A model generated the notes under the pieces. That model saw only the letters and a program-made list of their open reading frames with translations. It was not told the DNA's origin and ran no database searches. The translations under genes and the position numbers were made by a program. From contig NZ_JBANRM010000005.1 in assembly GCF_037154085.1 (NCBI RefSeq), positions 186,001-250,000 of the forward strand: a DNA stretch of 64,000 nucleotides, in the 5' to 3' direction. Origin of the DNA: Andeanibacterium fulvum (GTDB taxonomy: Bacteria; Pseudomonadota; Alphaproteobacteria; Sphingomonadales; Sphingomonadaceae). Shown piece after piece: positions 34,598 through 43,329 of the stretch; positions within the stretch are counted from its first letter, which is position 1, and every line of letters begins with the position of its first letter.

Positions 34598-34620
34598 TTT
34601 GTGATGCCCCCCACCACAAA
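34598..34620 (+). promoter_or_regulatory. Late-activator palindrome upstream of V
   Basis: TTTGTG-N11-CACAAA, 46 bp before the V start. Third copy of the prophage late-promoter palindrome; matches the position of the P2 V promoter. Confidence 0.7.
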
Positions 34621-34666
34621 CCCCGCAACTCGCGCGTAATACGTAACTCCCCCAACCCTCGCCTTC

Positions 34667-35215
34667 ATGGAAGACGAGGACGACATTCCCGGCAAGATTG
34701 GCGACCTGCTGCGCCTTGGCCGGATTGCGTCGGTCGATCTGGCCGCCGGGCTGGCCGAAGTCAGCTGCGGCGAAGTGCTTTCCCCGCCCGTGCCCTGGAC
34801 CGAACTGGCGGGCGCCTTCCGTACATGGACCCCGCCCAGCGAGGGCGAACAGGTTCTGCTGATCTGCCCCGAAGCGGATATTGCCGGGGCCTTCATACTG
34901 CGCGGGCTGCTTTCCAGCGGCTTCCCCGCCCCTGCCGCCGATGCCAACCACCATCTGCACGGCGCCGATGGGCTGACGATCAAGCTCACCCCTGACGGGA
35001 TCGTGATCGAGGCGCCCGGTGCCGTAATCATCACCGGCGATGTCAGCATAACCGGCAATCTCTCGGTCGATGGCGATGCCAGCATTACCGGCGATGCCGA
35101 TGTGGCAGGCACCGTCACAGGCCAGACCGATGTTTTCGCCGCCGGGATCAGCGGCAAGGCCCACACGCACCCCGGCGTCCAGTCCGGCGGCGCCAGCACC
35201 GCAGGCCCGCAATGA
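34667..35215 (+). CDS. V: P2 gpV-like baseplate spike
   Basis: 182 residues. Forms the trimeric membrane-piercing tip. An N-terminal OB-fold (GRIASVDLAAGLAEVSCGEV) is followed by a beta-helix of short repeats (VIITGDVSITGNLSVDGDAS) and the C-terminal iron-binding HxH motif (H166, H168 in GKAHTHPG), a hallmark of gpV tips. Overlaps W by 4 bp. It starts a new late operon here, separated from J by the fibre genes. Confidence 0.94.
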   Translation: MEDEDDIPGKIGDLLRLGRIASVDLAAGLAEVSCGEVLSPPVPWTELAGAFRTWTPPSEGEQVLLICPEADIAGAFILRGLLSSGFPAPAADANHHLHGADGLTIKLTPDGIVIEAPGAVIITGDVSITGNLSVDGDASITGDADVAGTVTGQTDVFAAGISGKAHTHPGVQSGGASTAGPQ

Positions 35216-35553
35216 GCGCGATGGACCGCAATAGTGGCCGCGCGCTGAGCGGCGATGCCGAGATCGACCAGAGCGTGGCCGAAATCCTCACCACCCCCAG
35301 GGGCAGCTGCGTAATGCGCCACGAATTCGGCAGCGATCTGTTCAAGCTGGTGGATGCCCCGCTGGGCCCCGCGCTGCCGCTGCTGCTGTTCGCGGCAACG
35401 GCCACTGCCATCCGCCGCTGGGAACATCGCGTGCGCCCCACCCGCGTCTCCATCGCCGGGCTTGGCCGCGCAGGCCGCCCGGAACTGACCATCAAGGGCT
35501 ATCGCACCGATCTGCCGGGCCAGCCGCCTTACTCCCTCACCTTAGCCCTCTAG
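35212..35553 (+). CDS. W: P2 gpW-like baseplate (gp25-type) protein
   Basis: 113 residues. T4 gp25-like baseplate component that nucleates the sheath. Family features: EIDQSVAEILTTPRGSCVMR, then HEFGSDLF and a C-terminal ELTIKGYRTDLPGQP. Coupled to V by ATGA and followed after 18 bp by the sheath gene, whereas in P2 the gene after W is J. Confidence 0.93.
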   Translation: MSAMDRNSGRALSGDAEIDQSVAEILTTPRGSCVMRHEFGSDLFKLVDAPLGPALPLLLFAATATAIRRWEHRVRPTRVSIAGLGRAGRPELTIKGYRTDLPGQPPYSLTLAL

Positions 35554-35571
35554 CCACTGAAAGGCCGCCCC

Positions 35572-36705
35572 ATGCCCTATTACCACGGCATCCGCGTTAC
35601 CGAGAACAGCACCGGCACCCGCGCCATTGCCGATGTTTCCACGTCCACCATCGGCATGGTCTGCACCGCATCCGATGCCGATGCGACCACTTTCCCGCTG
35701 AACGAAGCCGTGCTGGTGGATGACATCGCCGCCCTGATCGGCAAGGCGGGCGAGGAAGGCACGCTGGCCAATTCGCTGGATGCCATTGCCGATCAGGCCA
35801 GTGCCCCGGTGGTGGTGGTGCGAGTGGCCGAAGGTGCCGACGCGGCCGAAACCGCCGCCAATGTAGTGGGCACCACCACGGCGGGCGGCGAGCTGACCGG
35901 CATGCAGGCCCTGCTGGGCGCAGAATCGCAGCTGGGCGTGCGCCCGCGCATTCTGGGCGCGCCGGGGCTGGATGTGGAAGAGGTGGCCGCAGCCTTCGGC
36001 AGTGTGGCGCAGAAGCTGCGCGGCTTTGCCTATTGCGCGGCGCAGGGCGACACTCTGGGCGAGCTTTCCGCCTATCGCCAGAATTTCGGCCAGCGGGAAA
36101 TGATGCTGATCTGGCCGGAATTCTCCGACTTCGAAGGCAGCGCCATTGCCCGCGCGCTGGGCCTGCGCAGCAAGATCGACCAGCAGACCGGGTGGCACAA
36201 GACCCTGTCCAACGTGGCGGTGAACGGCGTGACCGGCCTTTCCCGCCCGGTCCCCTTTTCCATCCTGGCCAACGATGTGACATTGGCCAGCCAGCTGAAC
36301 GATGCGGATATCACCACGCTGGCCCGGATCGACGGCTATCGCTTCTGGGGCAACCGCACCTGTTCGGACGATCCGATCTACGGCTTCGAAAGCACGGTGC
36401 GAACCAATTACGCGCTGCAGGATGCCATTGCCGAAGGGCTGGTCTGGGCAATCGACAAGCCGATCGTGCCCGGCCTGATCCGCGACATCCTTGAAAGCAT
36501 CAACGCCAAGTTCCGCGAGCTGAAGGCGCAGGGCCGGATCATCGGCGCCGAGGCCAGCTATAATTCGGCCGACAACCCGGCCGAGGCGCTGAAGGCGGGC
36601 AAGCTGGTGATCGATTACGAATTCACTGACTGCGCCCCGGCCGAGGCCATCGGCCTGCGCCCGCAGATTTCCGACCGCTTCTATTCCCAGCTGCTGGCGG
36701 CCTGA
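35572..36705 (+). CDS. FI: P2 FI-like contractile tail sheath
   Basis: 377 residues (P2 FI 396). Forms the contractile sheath. Features: MPYYHGIRVTENSTGTR at the N-terminus, GVTGLSRPVPFSILANDVTL, and the C-terminal GYRFWGNRTCSDDPIYGFES block conserved in P2/Mu-type sheaths. It lies directly ahead of the tube gene, in the standard order, and is expected to be among the most highly expressed late genes. Confidence 0.95.
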   Translation: MPYYHGIRVTENSTGTRAIADVSTSTIGMVCTASDADATTFPLNEAVLVDDIAALIGKAGEEGTLANSLDAIADQASAPVVVVRVAEGADAAETAANVVGTTTAGGELTGMQALLGAESQLGVRPRILGAPGLDVEEVAAAFGSVAQKLRGFAYCAAQGDTLGELSAYRQNFGQREMMLIWPEFSDFEGSAIARALGLRSKIDQQTGWHKTLSNVAVNGVTGLSRPVPFSILANDVTLASQLNDADITTLARIDGYRFWGNRTCSDDPIYGFESTVRTNYALQDAIAEGLVWAIDKPIVPGLIRDILESINAKFRELKAQGRIIGAEASYNSADNPAEALKAGKLVIDYEFTDCAPAEAIGLRPQISDRFYSQLLAA

Positions 36706-36744
36706 CCGCCCGCGCCCCTTCCCCCTTTTCCGGAGTAACCAGCC

Positions 36745-37254
36745 ATGGGCATGCCCTCCAAACTCAAGGCCCTGACCGTCTATAACGATGGCGTAGCCTA
36801 TCTGGGCGAAACCAGCGAAGTCACCGTTCCCAAGCTTGTCCGCACGCTGGAAGACTGGCGCGGCGGCGGCTTCGATGCGCCGGTTGGCGTCGATCTGGGC
36901 GGCGAAGCTATCGAATTCGAATGGAAGATCGGCGGCCTGCTGGAGCAGGTTTATTCCCAGTTCGGCGCGACATCCCTCAATGCCCTGCAGCTGCGCTTCG
37001 TCGGATCGTATCAGGACGACAATACCGGGCAGACCAAGACGGCAGACATCACCGTGCGCGGCCGCCATTCCGAGATCGATCCCGGCAGTGCCAAGGCCGG
37101 CAGCGACACCGAACAGACGGTGAAAACCCGCTGCGCCTATTACAAGCTGATGGTCGATGGCCGCACGCTGATCGAGAAGGATGAGATCAACATGGTCTTC
37201 ATCGTCAATGGCGTGGACCGCCTGGCCGAACATCGCCGCAATCTGGGCATCTAG
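36745..37254 (+). CDS. FII: P2 FII-like tail tube protein
   Basis: 169 residues (P2 FII 172). Inner tail tube subunit. Features: MGMPSKLKALTVYNDGVAYL, DLGGEAIEFEWKIGG and the C-terminal YYKLMVDGRTLIEKDEINM, with the final VDRLAEHRRNLGI typical of the family. A GC-rich 10-bp hairpin follows the stop. Confidence 0.95.
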   Translation: MGMPSKLKALTVYNDGVAYLGETSEVTVPKLVRTLEDWRGGGFDAPVGVDLGGEAIEFEWKIGGLLEQVYSQFGATSLNALQLRFVGSYQDDNTGQTKTADITVRGRHSEIDPGSAKAGSDTEQTVKTRCAYYKLMVDGRTLIEKDEINMVFIVNGVDRLAEHRRNLGI

Positions 37255-37267
37255 CCCGCACCAGCTT

Positions 37268-37302
37268 CGCCCCGGCGTGCATCGAGCGGACGCGCCGGGG
37301 CG
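37268..37302 (+). terminator. Hairpin after the tail tube gene
   Basis: Perfect 10-bp stem CGCCCCGGCG / CGCCGGGGCG with a 15-nt loop in the 89-bp gap between FII and E. No T-run follows; probably a partial terminator or stability element that lowers expression of the tape-measure region. Confidence 0.45.
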
Positions 37303-37343
37303 GGGAATGATCCGCTCCCTCACCCATCCCTGAAAGGTGCCCC

Positions 37344-37673
37344 ATGGCCGACCAGTCCGCTCCTCCTGCGCGCAAATTCTCCGATCCCATCACGCTTTCC
37401 GAACCCATCCAGCGTGGCGATGAGAAGATCGCGGCCATCGTCCTGCGAAAGCCCCGCACGGGCGAGCTGCGCGGCCTTTCCATGCAGGATCTTATGAATG
37501 CCCGCGTCAGCGCCGTGCTGGACGTGCTTCCCCGTATTGCCACCCCTCCAATCACGCAGGCGGAGGCCGATGCTCTCGATCCGGCAGACGCCGCCGCCTG
37601 CGCCGGCGCGATTATCGATTTTTTTCTGACCCCGGCCGACCGCCAGAAGGTGGAGGCAGTGTTGAAGAGCTGA
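37344..37673 (+). CDS. E: P2 gpE-like tail assembly protein
   Basis: 109 residues. Tail assembly chaperone. Family pattern: ITLSEPIQRGDEKIAAIVLR, KPRTGELRGLSMQDLMNARV and a C-terminal TPADRQKVEAVLKS. The unshifted product ends at TGA 37671-37673. Seven T (37619-37625) sit about 16 codons before the stop and can shift ribosomes into the E' frame. Confidence 0.92.
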   Translation: MADQSAPPARKFSDPITLSEPIQRGDEKIAAIVLRKPRTGELRGLSMQDLMNARVSAVLDVLPRIATPPITQAEADALDPADAAACAGAIIDFFLTPADRQKVEAVLKS

Positions 37674-37801
37674 TCGCGGACATCGCCCTGATCTTCCACT
37701 GGCCGCCGGCCGTGCTGCTGGAAATGGAACTGGCCGAATTGCGCATGTGGCGGGAACTGGCGGTCAGCCGCTGGAATGAAATCAACCGGGTGGCCGAATG
37801 A
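37344..37801 (+). CDS. gpE+E' tail assembly chaperone, -1 frameshift product
   Basis: Ribosomes slipping back one base on T-TTT-TTT (37619-37625, codons GAT TTT TTT) after residue 94 would continue through 58 codons to TGA 37799-37801, giving about 152 residues. The new frame encodes IADIALIFHWPPAVLLEMEL and LRMWRELAVSRW, the GpE' family signature. No start is needed for E'. The same E/E' device is known in P2 and nearly all long-tailed phages; here the heptamer is all-T. The stop overlaps the start of T. Confidence 0.85.
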
Positions 37802-40140
37802 ACAAGAACCTGCGCCTTCTCGTCAGCTTCGCCAGTTCCGACCGGCTGTCCGGCCCCCTGAAGAACATCGTGGGGCTGGGCCAGTCGGGCAGCGAAAGCC
37901 TTGCCGCCATGAAGCGCGAGGCGCGCGATCTGGGCCGGGAAATGCGCGACGTTCAGGGCGAGCTGAAGCGTTCCACCGGCAATGTTTCCGCCCTGATGAA
38001 CCGCGAACGCGATCTGGCCGCCCGCATCGCCCGCACCAATACCGAGATGGAGCGGCAGACCAAACTGCTGGCCATCAATGCCCGCGCCGATGCCATGCGC
38101 GAACGCGGCGCCGATCTGCGATCTTCCGGCACGGAAAACATCGTCACCGGCGTGGCCATGGCCGCCCCCGCCGTGCTGGCCGCCAATCAGGCCATGACGT
38201 TCGAAAGCGCCATGGCCGATGTGCGCAAGGTGGTGGATTTCGAAACGACCCGCCAGTTCCAGCAGATGGGCGACGATCTGCTGGACCTTTCCACCCGCAT
38301 TCCCATGACGGCAGAGGGCATGGCCCAGATCGTGGCCGCCGCCGGGCGCGCGGGCGTGGCCCACAAGGAATTGCTGACCTTCACCGAAGATGCCGCCCAG
38401 ATGGGCATCGCCTTCGATACCACGGCGGAAGATGCCGGCGGCATGATGGCCAAATGGCGCACCGCCTTCGGCATGGGCCAGAAGGACGTGCGCACGCTGG
38501 CCGATCAGATCAACGCGCTCACCAACACTTACGGCGGCAATGTCGGCGCCGTGGCAGGCATCACCACCCGCATTGGCGCGCTGGGCAAGGTGGCGGGCCT
38601 TGCCGCCCCGCAGATCGCGGCCATGGGCCAGCTGATGAATTCGGTGGGCGTGGAAGAGGAGATTGCCGCCACCGGCATCAAGAACATGATGCTGGCCATG
38701 ACCAAGGGCGAAGCCGCCACCAAGAGCCAGCAGCAGGCGCTGAAGGCGCTGGGGCTGGATGCGCGCGACATGGCCGGTGCAATGCAGAAGGATGCCGGCG
38801 GCGCGATCCTCGATCTGCTGGGCCGCCTGCGCCAGCTGCCCGAAGCGCAGCAGGCCGCCACCCTTACCCAGCTGTTCGGATCGGAAAGCGTGGCCGCCAT
38901 CGCCCCGATGCTGACCAATCTCGACCAGCTGAAGAAGAACTTCGCCCTGGTGGGGGATAGCACTGCCTACGCGGGCAGCATGCAGAAGGAATATCTGGCC
39001 CGTATCGCCACCACCGAAGGGGCTTTGGGGCTGGCGAAGAACGGGCTTTCTGCAGTCAACATCACGCTGGGGCAGGCCTTGCTGCCCACCATCACCGAAG
39101 GCGCGCAGAAAGTGCTGGCAATCGCCAATGGCTTTCGCGCCTGGACAAAGGAACACCCCGAACTGGCCAAGGGCCTGATGATGACTCTCACTGGCATTGC
39201 GGGTGTCACGATGGCGCTGGGCGCGCTGAAAATGGGCGTCGGTTTTGCCATCAGCCCCTTGGTTACCCTGTGGAAGGTGTGGAAGCAGTTTCAGGTGCTG
39301 AAGAAAGCAGGTGCCTTCGTTTCCGCCTTCGGCAAGATCCGCGGTGCCGCCATGATGCTCGGCCAGGGCTTTGCCCGCGCCGGTGCCCTCATGGCGACAA
39401 ACCCGATGGTGCTGATCATCGGCGCCATCGTGATCGCCATCGCCGTGGCCGGCTATCTGATCTGGCGCAATTGGGACAGGATCAAGGGCGCCTTCAATTC
39501 CGGCATCGCCATGCTGTCCGGCGCGTGGAACTGGCTGAAGGGCACTTTCCAGCGCTTCCCCTTCCTGTTCGGCCCCATCGGCCTGGCGGTGGCTTTCGTG
39601 ATCCGCCATTGGGACGGGATCAAATCCGTCTTCGGCGCCGGGCTGGACTTCCTTTCCGGCCTGCCGGGCAAGATGCTCGGATTGGGCAAGCAGATCATGG
39701 CCGGGCTGCTGAACGGCCTCGATCCGCTGGGCCTGCGCCACCGCCTGCTGGACATCGCCAAAAGCGGGCTGACCGCCTTCAAGAACTTCTTCGGTATCAA
39801 GTCTCCCTCGCGCCTGATGATGCTGCAGGGCCATTTCATCACCCAGGGCCTCGCCAGCGGGATCGAGCGCGGAGGGGACCGGCCCGTGCAGGCAAGCCGC
39901 ACCATGGCGGGCGATGTCGCCATGGCCGCCATGCGCCCACGCCCCTTGGCCCTCGCCCCCATGCGCGGCGGCACTCCGGCAGCGGCCAACAACAATTTCA
40001 CCTTTGGCCCCGGCGCGATCACCATCAAGGCCGCACCGGGCCAGAGCGCCGCCAATATCGCAGACGAGGTAGTGGCCGAATTCCGCCGCCTGGCAGACGG
40101 CAAGGCCGCCGCCAAACGCTCTTCCTTTTCCGATCAATAG
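37798..40140 (+). CDS. T: P2 gpT-like tail tape measure protein
   Basis: 780 residues. Sets tail length. Long helical, Ala/Gln-rich N-terminus with coiled coil (GLGREMRDVQGELKRS-like region), a conserved block TTRQFQQMGDDLLDLSTRIP, hydrophobic helices in the second half (MVLIIGAIVIAIAVAGYLIW) and a C-terminal KNFFGIKSPSRLMM motif typical of P2/Mu-type tape measures. About 780 residues implies a tail roughly like that of P2 (gpT 815). Confidence 0.94.
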   Translation: MNKNLRLLVSFASSDRLSGPLKNIVGLGQSGSESLAAMKREARDLGREMRDVQGELKRSTGNVSALMNRERDLAARIARTNTEMERQTKLLAINARADAMRERGADLRSSGTENIVTGVAMAAPAVLAANQAMTFESAMADVRKVVDFETTRQFQQMGDDLLDLSTRIPMTAEGMAQIVAAAGRAGVAHKELLTFTEDAAQMGIAFDTTAEDAGGMMAKWRTAFGMGQKDVRTLADQINALTNTYGGNVGAVAGITTRIGALGKVAGLAAPQIAAMGQLMNSVGVEEEIAATGIKNMMLAMTKGEAATKSQQQALKALGLDARDMAGAMQKDAGGAILDLLGRLRQLPEAQQAATLTQLFGSESVAAIAPMLTNLDQLKKNFALVGDSTAYAGSMQKEYLARIATTEGALGLAKNGLSAVNITLGQALLPTITEGAQKVLAIANGFRAWTKEHPELAKGLMMTLTGIAGVTMALGALKMGVGFAISPLVTLWKVWKQFQVLKKAGAFVSAFGKIRGAAMMLGQGFARAGALMATNPMVLIIGAIVIAIAVAGYLIWRNWDRIKGAFNSGIAMLSGAWNWLKGTFQRFPFLFGPIGLAVAFVIRHWDGIKSVFGAGLDFLSGLPGKMLGLGKQIMAGLLNGLDPLGLRHRLLDIAKSGLTAFKNFFGIKSPSRLMMLQGHFITQGLASGIERGGDRPVQASRTMAGDVAMAAMRPRPLALAPMRGGTPAAANNNFTFGPGAITIKAAPGQSAANIADEVVAEFRRLADGKAAAKRSSFSDQ

Positions 40141-40151
40141 GAACCCGCGCC

Positions 40152-40532
40152 ATGCTGATGGCCCTTGACCAGTTCGTCTTCGAAATCGGCACCCTGCCCT
40201 ATACCGAGCTGCGCCACCGCTTCGAATGGCGCTTTGCCGAAGGGGATCGCTTCGGCGTGCGCCCAGCCACGCAATTTCTCGGCCCCGGCGCGGAAACAAT
40301 CGATCTGGCAGGCGCGCTTTACCCCGGTGACGGGATCGGCGCCTATTCCTCGATCGAGACGATCCGCGAGCTGGCCGCGCGCGGCGATTCCTACACGCTC
40401 ACCAGCGGCGCGGGCGAAGTGCTGGGCGAATTCACCATCCGCACGCTGGAACTGACGCAAAGCCTGTTCTTTGTGGATGGCGCCCCGCGCAAATCGGATT
40501 TCTCCCTCTCGCTGGCGCGCGCCGATGGCTGA
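40152..40532 (+). CDS. U: P2 gpU-like tail terminator protein
   Basis: 126 residues from the ATG at 40152; the open frame starts much further left, but that part overlaps gpT. Family features: LDQFVFEIGTLPYTELRHRF, FLGPGAETIDLAGALYPG and FVDGAPRKSDFSLSLARAD. Caps the tail. Overlaps D by 8 bp in the conserved T-U-D order. Confidence 0.92.
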   Translation: MLMALDQFVFEIGTLPYTELRHRFEWRFAEGDRFGVRPATQFLGPGAETIDLAGALYPGDGIGAYSSIETIRELAARGDSYTLTSGAGEVLGEFTIRTLELTQSLFFVDGAPRKSDFSLSLARADG

Positions 40533-41541
40533 CCTTCCCTTTGCCACCTGGCGCGTGACGCTGGACGGAAAGGACATGACCGACAAGCTCAACCCCCGTC
40601 TGCTTTCCGCCAGCATTACGGAGAAGCGCGCCGAGGAAGCCGATCAACTGGACATCGTGCTGCACGATGCGGACGGGCTGCTGGACCTGCCCAGATCGGG
40701 CGTGGAACTGGAAGTGGCGATGGGCTGGCAGCGCGGCGCAGGCCTGCCGCTGGGTCTGATGTCCAAGGGCCGCTTCCGCGTGGACGAGGCGAAGTGGAGC
40801 GGCGCGCTCGACACCGTCACCATCCGCGCCCGCAGTGCCGATTTCACCGATGCCTTCCGCGTGCGGCGGGAACGCAGCTTCGTGGGCAAAAGCGTGCAGG
40901 ATGTGCTTGCGGCAATCGCGGGCGAGAACGGCCTCGGCACTGCCATCGATGCCGCGCTGGGCGGCAAGACCATCCCCGCGCTGGGGCCGGGCGCGAAAAG
41001 CGATGCCGCCCTGCTGATGCTGCTGGGCAAAAGGTTCGATGCCGTCGCCACGGTGAAACAGGGCAAGCTGATCTTCGCCCCGATCGGCAAGGGCAAGGCC
41101 CCCGGCGGCGGCACGATCCCGGCCGTCACCATCGACCGGGCCGACACCAATGGCGCGGAATATGAGCGGGTGGAGCGGGAGAATTACGGCGGCGTCGTGG
41201 CCGTGTGGCATGACAAGGCCACCGGGCACCGGCAGGAAGTGCAGATTGGCGGCAGCGGGAAAGCCGATGCCAAGCCCAAGCGCATCCGCAAGACCTTCGC
41301 CAACGAAGCCGACGCCCGCCACGCCGCTGAAGCCGAAGACAGCCGCCTGACCCGAGCCCAGGCCAAACTGGCCTTCACTCTCCCGCTGGGCCGCCCGGAC
41401 ATCTATCCGGAAACGCCGGTGACGGTGACGGGGTTCAAGGCGGAGATCAACGCGCGGAAGTGGGTGGTTGCGGAGGCGAGCCACACAATGGATGGCAGCG
41501 GGGGGCTTGGTTCGAAACTGGCTCTGCAGGCGATCACCTGA
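40525..41541 (+). CDS. D: P2 gpD-like baseplate hub protein
   Basis: 338 residues (P2 gpD 387). Baseplate hub, gp27-like. Features: TDKLNPRLLSASITEKRAEE, DQLDIVLHDADGLLDLP, SFVGKSVQDVLAAIAGENGL and the C-terminal DIYPETPVTVTGFKAEI. The start ATG at 40525 lies inside the end of U. Last gene of the rightward tail operon; in P2 ogr follows here, but in this prophage ogr sits in the early region at 44870. Confidence 0.93.
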   Translation: MADLPFATWRVTLDGKDMTDKLNPRLLSASITEKRAEEADQLDIVLHDADGLLDLPRSGVELEVAMGWQRGAGLPLGLMSKGRFRVDEAKWSGALDTVTIRARSADFTDAFRVRRERSFVGKSVQDVLAAIAGENGLGTAIDAALGGKTIPALGPGAKSDAALLMLLGKRFDAVATVKQGKLIFAPIGKGKAPGGGTIPAVTIDRADTNGAEYERVERENYGGVVAVWHDKATGHRQEVQIGGSGKADAKPKRIRKTFANEADARHAAEAEDSRLTRAQAKLAFTLPLGRPDIYPETPVTVTGFKAEINARKWVVAEASHTMDGSGGLGSKLALQAIT

Positions 41542-41696
41542 GTTCAGGGAATTGCTCAGGTAAGTGCTGGCGGATCGACTCTTCGGGGGAAGCCACGGTC
41601 ATTTGGTTGTCCGCAATACGCCGTATTGACTCATCCCACTGGGCCGAGGAGTGAGCAGTTCGCAGGCAATGCGCGGACGGGGCAAATAGAAATCAA

Positions 41697-42551
41697 ATGA
41701 ACTGGAGACGGATTCTCACTTGGCGTTCTATAACAATATTTTCCATCGCTGGCATACTTCTGCTGGAGCTTGCCCTTAGATATCTGATCGATTTTCCGCT
41801 GTATGGTACGGATAGTCAGGTTGGCTATTTCATCAGACCCAACCAACATGGTGCGTACCTTGCCCGCAATGACTGGGCATTCAATCGGATGGGCATGGGC
41901 GTCGCGGAAGAATTTGCCCCAAGCAGCAAGCTGGACGTGCTGCTGGTGGGTGACAGTATCGTCTATGGCGGAAATCCACTCCGCCAACAGGATAAGATCG
42001 GCCCAATGCTTGAAGCCGAAACAGGATGGCAGGTCTGGCCAATAAGCGCTGGCAGCTGGGGGATGCAGAACGAACTCGCATATCTGGGCAGAATTCCCCA
42101 AGCCGTGCGCACTTCCGATGTAATAGTGTTCGTTTTCAATTCGGGTGACTTTGGAGATCCGTCGTCCTGGGCGTCGGAATACACTCATCCCCGTTCAAGA
42201 CCGACCAGCTATCTCCTCTATCTGGCAGGCAAGTTCCGTGGCGCTCCGGCTCAGCCGCCCTCCGACCTAGTAGTGAAGCCTTGGGCAGACCTCCCCGAAG
42301 CATGGAATCAATTCGTCGCCGCGAGCAGAAAGCCCGTACTGGTGGTTGCCTACCCGGCAAAGGCCGAACTGGCATCTGGCTGCAGTTGGGTTCCTGACTG
42401 GGCAAAATCGGCAGGAGCCTTCGCTTGTTTCGGAGGGGACGGCCAGATGATGCCGGAAGACTATCGCGACGGTATCCATCCCTCCGGATTGGGGATGAAG
42501 AAACTCTCTTCCTTCATTCGCAACAAAGTCGAAGCTTTACCCAAACAGTGA
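41697..42551 (+). CDS. Membrane-anchored SGNH hydrolase-like protein
   Basis: 284 residues. An N-terminal membrane helix (TIFSIAGILLLELALRYLI) anchors an SGNH domain: LDVLLVGDSIVYGGN (block I Ser), FVFNSGDFG, and C-terminal YRDGIHPSGLGM (block V Asp/His). Such single-pass SGNH proteins often modify O-acetyl groups on cell-surface glycans. It stands between the tail operon and the repressor, convergent with the latter by 28 bp, and is less GC-rich than the tail genes, so lysogenic conversion of the host surface is a reasonable inference. Confidence 0.68.
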   Translation: MNWRRILTWRSITIFSIAGILLLELALRYLIDFPLYGTDSQVGYFIRPNQHGAYLARNDWAFNRMGMGVAEEFAPSSKLDVLLVGDSIVYGGNPLRQQDKIGPMLEAETGWQVWPISAGSWGMQNELAYLGRIPQAVRTSDVIVFVFNSGDFGDPSSWASEYTHPRSRPTSYLLYLAGKFRGAPAQPPSDLVVKPWADLPEAWNQFVAASRKPVLVVAYPAKAELASGCSWVPDWAKSAGAFACFGGDGQMMPEDYRDGIHPSGLGMKKLSSFIRNKVEALPKQ

Positions 42552-42579
42552 AGCTTCCTGTGCCCCGTTGCGGCCACTG

Positions 42580-43236
42580 TCACATCTTCCGGACAATCCC
42601 CACTACGCGGCCGAGGATGTGCAGTTCGCCATCGTGAGCCACTTCCGGCGGGACCGCCGGGTTATCGGACAGGATTTTCACGCCGTCCGGTGTCGGTCTC
42701 AGTCGCTTGACCATGCCGCTGCCGCAATACGCAACAGCCCATATCTTGTCGGCCAGCGTCATCGACTGCTGCGAGGTATCGATCAGAAGCAGGTCGCTGT
42801 CATGGATGGTGGGCATCATGCTGTCGCCGGCGCCCTGGGCGAAGTAGACGGCTTCGGGGTTCGCGCTGGTGTATTGGCGCAGCCAATCGCGGCTGAAGTG
42901 GCGCACCTGCTTGGTGACAGGGACTTCCAAAGCGGTTGCGCCCATACCGAAACGAAGGTCGATTTCCTGCACTTCGACCAGATCGAGCTGCTCGGCCAGT
43001 GTTTCCGGCGAAGGAACCGGAAGTGCCCCGGCCGTTGGATCGTCAGTTTCGCCGGTGAGATACTCGGCAGTGGTGCCAAGCGCGCGCGCAATGGCATGCA
43101 AATGCTTCGTGCCTGCGGCCTTGCCATTTATCAGCTGCGCAATGGCCGCCTGCGAAACGCCAACTGCCCGGGCCAACGCCGTTTGCGTCATTCCCCGTTC
43201 GCGGATTAGCCGCTCGATGCGTTCACCTATAACCAC
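42580..43236 (-). CDS. CI/LexA-type phage repressor
   Basis: 218 residues. Maintains lysogeny. The N-terminal XRE helix-turn-helix (MTQTALARAVGVSQAAIAQL, 16-35) is joined by a linker to an S24 peptidase-like domain with catalytic S139 (AQGAGDSMMPTIHDSD) and K177 (GSGMVKRLRP), so RecA-stimulated self-cleavage and SOS induction are expected. It is divergent from the Cro-like gene; shared operators lie in the 93-bp gap. Confidence 0.92.
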   Translation of the reverse strand: MVIGERIERLIRERGMTQTALARAVGVSQAAIAQLINGKAAGTKHLHAIARALGTTAEYLTGETDDPTAGALPVPSPETLAEQLDLVEVQEIDLRFGMGATALEVPVTKQVRHFSRDWLRQYTSANPEAVYFAQGAGDSMMPTIHDSDLLLIDTSQQSMTLADKIWAVAYCGSGMVKRLRPTPDGVKILSDNPAVPPEVAHDGELHILGRVVGIVRKM

Positions 43237-43280
43237 CGGAATACCCTAGTTTGGCGAGCTACGCGGGCACACCAAAGTTT

Positions 43281-43322
43281 AATTATAATCTCACTTGACC
43301 GATTATAAGTGTGGTTATAATT
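43281..43322. promoter_or_regulatory. Operator/promoter region of the lysogeny switch
   Basis: Three related AT-rich sites, AATTATAATC (43281-43290), GATTATAAGT (43301-43310) and GGTTATAATT (43313-43322), in the repressor/cro gap. On the + strand TTGACC (43295-43300) and TATAAT (43316-43321) are 15 bp apart and the Cro-like ATG is only 9 bp beyond, suggesting a leaderless or near-leaderless early transcript. Repressor binding here would block it. Confidence 0.65.
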
Positions 43323-43329
43323 CGAGGGC

